Notes under the pieces: generated by a model
Seen by the model: only the letters and a program-made list of their open reading frames with translations
The model's database searches: none
Told to the model about the DNA's origin: nothing
Source of the DNA: DAOUKH01 sp965207995
GTDB taxonomy: Bacteria; Chloroflexota; Dehalococcoidia; SHYB01
NCBI GenBank assembly: GCA_965207995.1
Contig: OZ242299.1
Location: 2,294,001 to 2,358,000, forward strand
Length of the DNA stretch: 64,000 nucleotides
Direction: 5' to 3'
In this document: positions 42,204 to 49,199 of the stretch, piece after piece
How positions within the stretch are numbered: position 1 is the first letter of the stretch
Layout of the letters: each line of letters opens with the position of its first letter
Position numbers and translations under genes: made by a program

Positions 42204-43478
42204 ATGGTCCAGCGAGTCGAAGGCCGCCGCTCCGTCCGGGGCCGCATCCGCGTGCCCGGCGACAAGGCGATCGCGCACCGCGCCTACGTCTTCAACGCCA
42301 TGGCCCGGGGACGAGCCCAGGTGACCGGCGTCCCCCGAGGCGAGGACAGCGCCTCGATGGTGCGCTGTCTCCGCGACCTCGGCGTTCCTATGGAGGAACG
42401 TGACGGTGCGGTCGTCATCGAAGGTGTGGGCGGTATGGGTTTCACCGCGCCCGGCGATGTATTGGACGCCGGCAACAGCGGCACGGTGATGCGCTTCCTC
42501 GCCGGCCTCTTGGCCGCGCAGGCCTTCGAGTCGACCATCACTGGCGACGACTCGTTGCGCCGCCGGCCCATGGCCAGGGTTATTGACCCTCTCCAGCTCA
42601 TGGGCGCCCGGATCGAGGGGGCCGAGGGTGGACAGGCGCCGCTGCGGATTTCCGGCGGCCCTCTTCAAGGCATCAAGTATCACACACCGGTGGCCAGCGC
42701 CCAGGTCAAGACGGCCCTCCTCATCGCGGGCTGCAACGCTCAGGGCGAGACCGTCGTCGTCGAGCCCGCCGCGTCGCGGAACCACAGCGAGCTCCTGCTC
42801 GCCGCGATGGGGGCGGATGTCGAGACCGAGGGCACCCGCATCCGCATCAGGCCCGGCGAGTTGCGCGCGCGGGACGTGGCCGTGCCGGGCGACATCTCCT
42901 CGGCGGCCTACTGGATCACGCTGGGCGCCGCCCACCCCGACGCCGACGTCACCGTAACCGGCGTGGGGCTGAACCCGTCCAGGACCGGGATATTCGACAT
43001 CCTAAGGTCGATGGGTGCGGACATCGTGGTCGAAAGCGTGCGCGACGCAGGCGGCGAGACCGTGGGCGACGTTCGCTCCCGGTCGAGCCGGCTGCGGGGA
43101 ACGGTCGTCGAGGGCGACGTCATCCCACGGGCCATCGACGAGCTTCCCCTGGTCGCGCTCGCTGCAGCGCTTGCCGACGGACCCACGGAGATCCGCGACG
43201 CGGCCGAGCTGCGGGTGAAGGAGAGCGATCGCATCGCCTCTACGGCGATGGAACTCGCCAAGCTCGGCGTGCCCATCGAGGAGCGCGCCGACGGCCTTCG
43301 CATAGAAGGCGGCGCCGCCCTCATCGGCGCCGAGTGCGCCTCGCACAGCGACCACCGGCTCGCGATGACGCTTGCCGTGGCCGGCGTCATCGCCTCCGGC
43401 GAGACGGCCATCGGCGGGGCGGAGGCCACGGCCATCACGTACCCAGAGTTCTGGGACGACCTCGCCGGCCTTGGTTAA
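42204..43478 (+). CDS. aroA: 3-phosphoshikimate 1-carboxyvinyltransferase (EPSP synthase)
   Basis: A 424-residue EPSP synthase of the shikimate pathway. Motifs are GDKAIAHRAYVFNAMARG, DAGNSGTVMRFLAGLL, DDSLRRRPM and the C-terminal AELRVKESDRI with DHRLAMT. In the first motif the usual Ser of DKSISHR is replaced by Ala. It ends the plus-strand run tyrA-aroA. The 753 bp after it contain only repeats. Confidence 0.95.
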   Translation: MVQRVEGRRSVRGRIRVPGDKAIAHRAYVFNAMARGRAQVTGVPRGEDSASMVRCLRDLGVPMEERDGAVVIEGVGGMGFTAPGDVLDAGNSGTVMRFLAGLLAAQAFESTITGDDSLRRRPMARVIDPLQLMGARIEGAEGGQAPLRISGGPLQGIKYHTPVASAQVKTALLIAGCNAQGETVVVEPAASRNHSELLLAAMGADVETEGTRIRIRPGELRARDVAVPGDISSAAYWITLGAAHPDADVTVTGVGLNPSRTGIFDILRSMGADIVVESVRDAGGETVGDVRSRSSRLRGTVVEGDVIPRAIDELPLVALAAALADGPTEIRDAAELRVKESDRIASTAMELAKLGVPIEERADGLRIEGGAALIGAECASHSDHRLAMTLAVAGVIASGETAIGGAEATAITYPEFWDDLAGLG

Positions 43479-43517
43479 CCGCCTCCGGCTCCCGCCGGGG
43501 CAAGGGCCCGGCCTCCT

Positions 43518-43646
43518 GCGCGTCCGCAGGTCGCGGGCCACTCCCGCGCCGGGGCAAAGGGGCCGTGCTGCGCGTCCGCAGGACATTGGGCCGCTCCCGG
43601 CGCCCCGCCGGGACAGTGGAGCGCATCTCCTACGCGTCCGCAGGTG
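43518..43646. repeat. Three degenerate direct repeats around GCGTCCGCAGG
   Basis: GCGTCCGCAGG occurs at about 43519, 43573 and 43635, each followed by CGGGCCACTCCC- or GGGCCGCTCCC-like sequence, with spacings of 52-62 bp. It lies directly after aroA. No open frame here has family similarity. Confidence 0.55.
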
Positions 43647-43784
43647 ACGGCTCCGTGTCCCTGCCAAAGAACGTACGTTCTGGATATGATGATAGGACCT
43701 AGGCGAGGGCGTGTCAAGCGGGTGGTGGCGGGACCGGACTGCCCGCCCTCAGTCCCTCCCAGGGGGAGGGAGGTTTATGGGGGC

Positions 43785-43860
43785 GGGCGCGTCGCGACGC
43801 GCCCCTACAGGGGAGGGGGTGGTGGGGTTCCGTGGGCCGGTGGCGGTTGGCAGGGGGCCC
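43785..43860. repeat. Palindrome-plus-CTACAGGGG repeat, long copy A
   Basis: A perfect 20-bp palindrome (GGGCGCGTCGCGACGCGCCC, 43785..43804) followed by CTACAGGGGA and, 25 bp on, CCGTGGGCCGGTGGCGGTTGG. The whole 75 bp recur at 47288..47355 with small changes. It belongs to a family of hairpins that end in GCCCCTAC, seen again at 44045..44064, 44096..44116, 47288..47307 and 47369..47389. Confidence 0.75.
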
Positions 43861-43917
43861 CTCATCTCAATCTTCTCCCAAGGGAGAAGAGGGGGGACCT
43901 CCCCTCGCCACTCCTCC

Positions 43918-43970
43918 GACGCGCCTAGCGGCGCGTGCCCTCTTTCAGTCTCCCCCAGAGGGGGAGAGGT
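43918..43970. repeat. Hairpin-string repeat (GCGCC..GGCGC and CTCCCCC..GGGGGAG)
   Basis: GACGCGCCTAGCGGCGCGTG, then CCCTCTTTCAGTCTCCCCC, then AGAGGGGGAGAGG. It is a partial copy of the string found in the MITE-like element at 3966..4050 and at 47131..47213. Confidence 0.7.
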
Positions 43971-43988
43971 TTAAGGTGCTCCCCTGGC

Positions 43989-44164
43989 GGAGACCCTTGC
44001 GTAATCTTGGCGTACTGCCACGAGGCCGTTCGGGTAATAGGAACGGGCGATTCGAGAATCGCCCCTACAGGGGAGAAGACCCCGCCCGCACCCCTGGGCA
44101 ACCACGAGGGTTGCCCCTACATGGATGATCCGTCGGCGGCGTCGGAGGTTGTGCAAAGGTCTCC
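43989..44164. repeat. MITE-like repeat (copy 3) with different interior
   Basis: The left end GGAGACCCTTGCGTAA (43989..44004) and the right end TTGTGCAAAGGTCTCC (44149..44164) are inverted repeats of the same family as 3905..4074. The interior holds two GCCCCTAC hairpins instead (GGGCGATTCGAGAATCGCCC at 44045..44064 and the GGGCAACC..GGTTGCCC stem at 44096..44116). The rest of 43479..44231 shows only GC-rich repeats. Confidence 0.7.
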
Positions 44165-44231
44165 TGGCGGGGGAGGGTTGAGGCCTAAGCCCCGCCCCAG
44201 CTCTGTCGGCCTCCCTCAGAGGGGGAGAGGT

Positions 44232-44990
44232 CTAAGGAGTCCCGCTGCCGAGGTGCTCCCTTAGGAAGGCGAGCGTTTTGCGCCAGCCGTCGTTTGCGGC
44301 CGCTGGGTCGTGGGTCTTGATCATGGTGTTGACGAAGCCGTGGTCGACGCCTGGGTAGGTGTGGAACTGGTGGGTCTTGCCCTGGCCGCGGAGGAGGTCG
44401 CGCAGGAGGGTCGCCTGCGAGAAGGGAACCAGCGAGTCGGACTCGCCGTAGGCAAAGAGCGCCGGGACTTTCAGGCCGTCGACGTACTGCAGCGGCTGGA
44501 CGGGGCGGTTCTCGTGCAAGACGGGATACATGATGACGGGGTAGAAGGCGACGAGGGCCGCGACCTCCGCTCCGCGGGCGCAGGCGAAGAGGCCGTACCG
44601 CGCTCCGAACGAGTAGCCGGCGATGGCGACGCGCCCCCCGTCGACGTCGGGGAACCGCGTCATCGCTCCCACGACGGCCTTGAGGTCCTCGATGGTGCGG
44701 AGGTCGGGGTAGCCGCCGATCTTGGCGATCTCCGCCGTGCGGGGCGGCCAACCCTCGGCCGGCCCGTCGCCCCGCCAGTACATCGTTGGGGTCACTACCG
44801 CGTAACCGGCCTCGGCGTAGGCGCGGCCGAGGTCGCGCATGTGCGGCGTGACACCGTAGACGTCGTGGACGAGCACCACGCCCGGGAGAACCTCGCCGTC
44901 CTCCCGCCGCGTGTACAGGGCCTCCATCTCGCCGTCAGGGACTTCGACGGTGATGGAGCGTTCGGCGATGGACGGGTCGGCGTCCGGCAT
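44232..44990 (-). CDS. Dienelactone hydrolase family protein
   Basis: A 252-residue alpha/beta hydrolase of the DLH family. The nucleophile elbow reads GYSFGARYG, so the nucleophile is Ser rather than the Cys of classic dienelactone hydrolase. The acid is the Asp in GESDSLVP and the base the His in PGVDHGF. It also has the family HDVYGVTPHMRDLGRAYAEAGY. It may hydrolyse lactones or esters from aromatic breakdown. ATG 44990 follows AGAGACGC. It is divergent from the ABC transporter. Confidence 0.9.
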   Translation of the reverse strand: MPDADPSIAERSITVEVPDGEMEALYTRREDGEVLPGVVLVHDVYGVTPHMRDLGRAYAEAGYAVVTPTMYWRGDGPAEGWPPRTAEIAKIGGYPDLRTIEDLKAVVGAMTRFPDVDGGRVAIAGYSFGARYGLFACARGAEVAALVAFYPVIMYPVLHENRPVQPLQYVDGLKVPALFAYGESDSLVPFSQATLLRDLLRGQGKTHQFHTYPGVDHGFVNTMIKTHDPAAANDGWRKTLAFLREHLGSGTP

Positions 44991-45035
44991 GCGTCTCTCC
45001 GGTCGTAGGCTCGGGGCATGATAGCGGCAATGTTC

Positions 45036-45041
45036 TATACT
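45036..45041 (+). promoter_or_regulatory. Likely -10 box of the ABC transporter operon
   Basis: TATACT at 45036..45041, 36 nt before the chosen TTG start. No clear -35 lies 16-18 nt upstream. It supports TTG 45078 over an ATG at 45018, which would lie upstream of the transcript. Confidence 0.45.
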
Positions 45042-45077
45042 TCACAAACTGCCGCGAGCCCCGCACGGGAGGAACGA

Positions 45078-46016
45078 TTGCCCGAAGACGACATCGTCGT
45101 GCGCGGCCTGACCAAGCGCTTCGGAACGCTGACGGCGGTCGCCGAGATCTCCTTTGCCGTGCACCGGGGCGAGGTGTTCGGCATCCTCGGCCCCAACGGC
45201 GCGGGCAAGACCACCACCCTGGAGTGCATCGAGGGCCTCCAGGAGCCGACCTCCGGCGAGGTTTCCGTCCTCGACCTCGACCCGCAGCGCGAAGGCCGCC
45301 GAGTCAAGGAACGCATCGGCATTCAGCTCCAGGCCTCGACCTACTTCGACAACCTCAAGGTGCGGGAGCTGCTCAACCTTTTCGCCAGCCTCTACCCCAA
45401 GCGCCTGCCCATCGACGACCTGCTCCGGCAGTTCGACCTCACCGAGAAGGCCAACGCCTTCCTGCGCGACCTCTCCGGCGGCCAACAGCAACGCTTCACC
45501 ATCGCCGCCACCCTGGTCAACGACCCCGAGGTGATCTTCCTCGACGAGCCGACGGCGGGGCTCGACCCCCATGCGCGCCACGGCGTCTGGGAGTTCATCG
45601 AAGAGATGCGCCGGGAGGGCCGCACCGTCGTCCTGACCACCCATTACATGGAGGAGGCCGAGGCGCTGTGCGACCGCGTCGCCATCATGAACGAGGGGCA
45701 GATCGCGGCGCTCGACACGCCCCAAGGGCTGGTCGATGGCCTGGACGCTCCTCATGAGATCCGAGCCCGTGTCGAGCCCGCGCCGCGGCCCGTCGCCAGC
45801 GACGCGCTGCACGCGCTGCCCGCGGTGGTGGCCGTCCGCATGGATGACAACGGCGGACTCGCGCTCCGTTCCTCCGACGCAGCGAAGACCGTCCCCACCT
45901 TCTTCCGTTGGGCGGAGGAGTCCGAGGTTGAGGTGACCCGGATCGAGATGCGGCCCGCCACGCTCGAAGACGTCTTTCTGGCCGTCACCGGCCGCGCCCT
46001 GGCCGAGGAAGTCTGA
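45078..46016 (+). CDS. ABC transporter, ATP-binding protein (ABC-2 type export)
   Basis: A 312-residue ABC ATPase of the drug/lipid export type. Motifs are GPNGAGKTTT (Walker A), LSGGQQQRF (signature), VIFLDEPTAGLD (Walker B) and the switch His in LTTHYMEEAE. Residues about 235-312 are the C-terminal extension usual in this class (TRIEMRPATLEDVFLAVTGR). TTG 45078 has GGGAGG 5 nt upstream. The permease gene begins 2 bp after its stop. Confidence 0.93.
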   Translation: MPEDDIVVRGLTKRFGTLTAVAEISFAVHRGEVFGILGPNGAGKTTTLECIEGLQEPTSGEVSVLDLDPQREGRRVKERIGIQLQASTYFDNLKVRELLNLFASLYPKRLPIDDLLRQFDLTEKANAFLRDLSGGQQQRFTIAATLVNDPEVIFLDEPTAGLDPHARHGVWEFIEEMRREGRTVVLTTHYMEEAEALCDRVAIMNEGQIAALDTPQGLVDGLDAPHEIRARVEPAPRPVASDALHALPAVVAVRMDDNGGLALRSSDAAKTVPTFFRWAEESEVEVTRIEMRPATLEDVFLAVTGRALAEEV

Positions 46017-46018
46017 CT

Positions 46019-47110
46019 GTGCTCGTCACAACCGTCATCACCCAGTTCAAGGCCTTCGCCCGGGACCGGCAGGCCATCTTCTGGACACTGGCCTTTCCCC
46101 TCATCTTCGTCACCGCCTTCGGGCTCTTCGACATCGGCGGCGATGACGTGTCGGTCCACACGGTGGCCGTCGTCGATGAGGCGGGCAACGATTTCTCGCG
46201 CGGCATCGTCGCCGATCTGGACGCCTTGGAGAGTTTCGAGGTCGCCCTGCGCGACGATCCCACCGTCGCCCGCCAGGAGATCCGGGACGGCGACCTCCGC
46301 TACCTGATGACGATACCGGCCGATATCGCGGAGCGGGTCGAGGCGGGGCGGGCCGCCGCCGTCTCGTTCGTCTTCGACGAAACACGGTCGGACGCTTTCG
46401 CCGTGCTTGGCCAACTGCAGCGGTTCCTCGACCAGCAGAACCTTGACTTGGTCGACGCGCCGCGGCCCATCGTCTTCGCCCCCGAAGGGGTGCGCACGGA
46501 GGACACGGACGACTGGGACTACTTCAACTTCCTGCTGCCCGGTCTGCTCGCGATGGGCGTGATGAACTTCTCGATCATCGGCCTCGCCACGGTGCTAGCG
46601 ACCTACCGGGAGCGGCGCGTTTTTAAGCGCATCCTCGCCACGCCGATGCCGGTGAGCGTCTTCTTCACCAGCATGATCTCGTCGAATCTCGTGCTGACCC
46701 TTGCCCAGTCCGCCATACTCTTGGCCGCGGGCGTCTTCCTCTTCGACGGTTCGGTACGGGGAAGCCTGGCACAGTTTTTCCTCATCATCCTGCTGGGGAA
46801 CCTAATCTTCCTCAGCATCGGTTTCATCACCGGGGCCTTCGCCAAGAGTGCGCAGGCCGCGGCGGGCATGGGAAACGCAGTGGCGCTGCCCATGATGTTC
46901 TTGTCGGGGACCTTCTTCCCCACCGACACGCTGCCCTCGGTGCTCGGGGCCATCGTCGAATTCCTGCCACTTTCGCCGGTGCTCGCCCTGCTCCGGGGCG
47001 TCGCGCTGGACGCGCGGAACTTCTGGGAGTTTCCGTTCGAGCTTGGCCTGCTCGCCGCCTGGATCGTGGCGGCGGCCCTGATCGCGTCGCGGGTCTTCCG
47101 GTTCCGTTGA
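46019..47110 (+). CDS. ABC-2 type transporter permease
   Basis: A 363-residue membrane subunit paired with the preceding ATPase. One helix near the N-terminus (FWTLAFPLIFVTAFGLF) precedes an external domain of about 150 residues. Five helices follow from about residue 170 (FNFLLPGLLAMGVMNFSII onward), with the ABC-2 signature LPMMFLSGTFFPTDTLP. The cargo is unknown; drugs, lipids or polysaccharides are typical. GTG 46019 starts 2 bp after the ATPase stop. The gap to 47480 contains repeats only. Confidence 0.92.
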   Translation: MLVTTVITQFKAFARDRQAIFWTLAFPLIFVTAFGLFDIGGDDVSVHTVAVVDEAGNDFSRGIVADLDALESFEVALRDDPTVARQEIRDGDLRYLMTIPADIAERVEAGRAAAVSFVFDETRSDAFAVLGQLQRFLDQQNLDLVDAPRPIVFAPEGVRTEDTDDWDYFNFLLPGLLAMGVMNFSIIGLATVLATYRERRVFKRILATPMPVSVFFTSMISSNLVLTLAQSAILLAAGVFLFDGSVRGSLAQFFLIILLGNLIFLSIGFITGAFAKSAQAAAGMGNAVALPMMFLSGTFFPTDTLPSVLGAIVEFLPLSPVLALLRGVALDARNFWEFPFELGLLAAWIVAAALIASRVFRFR

Positions 47111-47130
47111 GTGGGGCCCCTTGCGGGGAA

Positions 47131-47213
47131 GAGTAGCGCCCTGCGGGCGCTCGCGCGCCTAGCGGCGCGCGCCCTCTCTCAGTCTCCCCCAGAGGGGGAG
47201 AGGTTAAGGTCGT
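47131..47213. repeat. Hairpin-string repeat, inverted relative to 3966..4050
   Basis: AGCGCCCTGCGGGCGCT, GCGCGCCTAGCGGCGCGC and CTCCCCCAGAGGGGGAG follow one another, nearly identical to the reverse complement of 3966..4050. It starts about 20 bp after the permease stop and could also end transcription from that side. Confidence 0.75.
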
Positions 47214-47287
47214 CTCTTCCAGGGGGAATGGTTAAGGGGCGGCGGATCTGGCTGGTCGGCTTCGGCAGAGTTTGCGGTGGTGGGGGC

Positions 47288-47389
47288 GGGCGCGTCACGA
47301 CGCGCCCCTACAGGGGAAGGGACGCCGGGCTCCGTGGGCCGGTGGCGGTTGGTGGTTTGCGAGGGGGAGGGCGACTACAAGAGTCGCCC
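47288..47389. repeat. Two GCCCCTAC hairpins, including long copy B
   Basis: GGGCGCGTCACGACGCGCCC (47288..47307) with CTACAGGGGAAGGG and CCGTGGGCCGGTGGCGGTTGG is the second copy of 43785..43860. A further hairpin GGGCGACT..AGTCGCCC (47369..47389) is followed by CTACGGG. No gene is supported in 47111..47480. Confidence 0.75.
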
Positions 47390-47480
47390 CTACGGGAATG
47401 ATAGGATTGCCCGCCGCCGTTGGGTGGGCACAGATTTCCCGGGGGCGGAGGTTGCGCGAGCTCCGCTAGCCGTAGGTGGG

Positions 47481-48464
47481 CTAGGCGGAGCCGACGGGCT
47501 GCTTGGCCGCGTCGCGCGGCGGCGGTGCGGCGGGCGGCCCTGCCGAGTCCTCGGCGTGGAGGCGTGCCGCAATCAGGCGCTCCGGAACGCGGTAGACGTT
47601 CTTGACCAAGCGGAGGGCCTCCAACGTCCTGATCACGTACGACGACGCATCGATCTGCCACCAGCGCAGGCCGTGGAAGGCCGACTTGGGGAAGGCGTGG
47701 TGGTTGTTATGCCACCCCTCGCCCAAGGCGAGGATGCCGACGAAGATGTTGTTCGTGGCGAGGTCTTTGCCGAGACTGAAGGGCCGCTGCCCCCAGATAT
47801 GGCACACCGAGTTCACCGCCCACGTCGAGTGGTGCATCAGGAAGACGCGGACGAGACCGCCGTAGAGGAGGCCGGTCCACCCGCCGATCAGGAAGGGGAC
47901 CACGAACCCAAGGACCGCCCACCAGAACGCCGTGCGGCTGATGAACATGACCACGGGGTCCTTCATCTGCTCCTTGGCGTACTTCTCCAGCGCGCCCCGG
48001 TTCGACCCGAACATCCACCCCACGTGCGCGTGCCAGAAACTCTCGACGGGGTTGTGCGGCGAGTGGGGGTCGCCGTCCAGATCGCTGTTCGCATGGTGCT
48101 TCAGATGGATCGCCGCCCAGGTGATCGCGGCGCCCTGAATCGACCACGTGCCGAAGATAAGCAAGATGGCTTTGACGATAGGGTTCGTCTCGAACGCCTT
48201 GTGCGTCAGCATCCGGTGGAAGCCAACCGTCACGCCGAGGCCGGTCGCGACGTAGAACCCTGCCAGCAGCGCGAGGTCGGTAACGGAGGGGTATTGCCCT
48301 CCCGCGATGCGGTAGATGGCGTAGGCGAAGGCGGCGAACGGGACACCGGTGAGGATCAGGGCGAGCAACTGCTGCAGCCGGTAGCCGACCGTGGACTCGC
48401 TGGAGCTGGGGGCCGTGGCGATGCCGCCTTTGAGGTAGGCGAAGACGCGAAGAGGTTCAGCCAT
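47481..48464 (-). CDS. Acyl-CoA / fatty acid desaturase
   Basis: A 327-residue membrane di-iron desaturase of the stearoyl-CoA delta-9 type. The three histidine boxes are HRMLTH, HLKHHANSD and EGWHNNHHAF. Four membrane helices lie in two pairs (LLALILTGVPFAAFAYAIY to about residue 135, and VLGFVVPFLIGGWTGLLYGG later). It introduces a cis double bond in acyl chains with O2, so the host lives with oxygen at least at times. The ATG is at 48464. An Ala/Pro-rich tail follows the domain. Confidence 0.93.
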   Translation of the reverse strand: MAEPLRVFAYLKGGIATAPSSSESTVGYRLQQLLALILTGVPFAAFAYAIYRIAGGQYPSVTDLALLAGFYVATGLGVTVGFHRMLTHKAFETNPIVKAILLIFGTWSIQGAAITWAAIHLKHHANSDLDGDPHSPHNPVESFWHAHVGWMFGSNRGALEKYAKEQMKDPVVMFISRTAFWWAVLGFVVPFLIGGWTGLLYGGLVRVFLMHHSTWAVNSVCHIWGQRPFSLGKDLATNNIFVGILALGEGWHNNHHAFPKSAFHGLRWWQIDASSYVIRTLEALRLVKNVYRVPERLIAARLHAEDSAGPPAAPPPRDAAKQPVGSA

Positions 48465-48554
48465 GAGTGAGGGCTCCCGCCGCGGCGCTGATGCTCCGCA
48501 AGAGTTCAGGATCTGCCGCGGACATTATAGCCGCTTTCCCTCCTCAGCGGGCGC

Positions 48555-49187
48555 CTACGCGCGACGAATCAGCATCAGACCGTCGCGCACGGTGAGGATC
48601 ACGTTTCGGACGCGCGGGTCCTCTTGCACCCGCCGGTTGAAGGCGACGATGGCGTGGTCGCTTTCCTGCTGGGGATCGAGGACGCGCCCACTCCATAGGA
48701 CGTTGTCGACGGCGATGAGGCCGTCCGGGGCCAGCAGCTCCATGGCGCGCTCGTAGTATGCCGAGTAGTTCTCCTTGTCGGCGTCGATGAAGACGAGGTC
48801 GAACGGCCCCTCGACGTTCTTGAGGGTCTCCAGCGCGGGGCCCATGAGTATCTTGATCTTGCTCCCGTTGGGATTGCGCGCGAAATACTTCGAGGCCATG
48901 GCCTCGGCCTTTGGGTCGACGTCGCAGGTGATCAGCTCGCCGTCGTCGGGGAGCGCGGCCGCCATCATCTGGGCGCTGAAGCCGGTGAACATACCGATCT
49001 CCAGGATTCGCTTGGCACCGGAGAGCCCCACCAGAAACTGGAGCAGCGTTCCCTCCAACTGCCCCGACAGCATTTGCGGCGCACGCATCGTCGCGTGCGT
49101 CTCCCGCGTCAGTTCCTCCAAAAGCTCCGGCAACGGCGTCGTGTGCGCCGCGGCGTAGGCCTCGATGTCGTCGTCAACGATGAACAT
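48555..49187 (-). CDS. O-methyltransferase family 3 (caffeoyl-CoA OMT-like)
   Basis: A 210-residue AdoMet-dependent O-methyltransferase. The AdoMet motif is RILEIGMFTGFSAQMMAAALP and the metal-binding Asp residues lie in FDLVFIDADKENY and LIAVDNVLWSGRV. Bacterial members methylate catechol-like compounds. ATG 49187 is 12 bp after the stop of the CoA-transferase gene on the same strand, so the two are probably co-transcribed. Confidence 0.93.
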   Translation of the reverse strand: MFIVDDDIEAYAAAHTTPLPELLEELTRETHATMRAPQMLSGQLEGTLLQFLVGLSGAKRILEIGMFTGFSAQMMAAALPDDGELITCDVDPKAEAMASKYFARNPNGSKIKILMGPALETLKNVEGPFDLVFIDADKENYSAYYERAMELLAPDGLIAVDNVLWSGRVLDPQQESDHAIVAFNRRVQEDPRVRNVILTVRDGLMLIRRA

Positions 49188-49199
49188 GTAGGGTCTCCT

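Noticed and set aside
43334..44264. Several open frames of 80-120 codons after aroA
   Set aside because: They run through direct repeats and hairpins, have no ribosome sites or families, and overlap one another in different frames.
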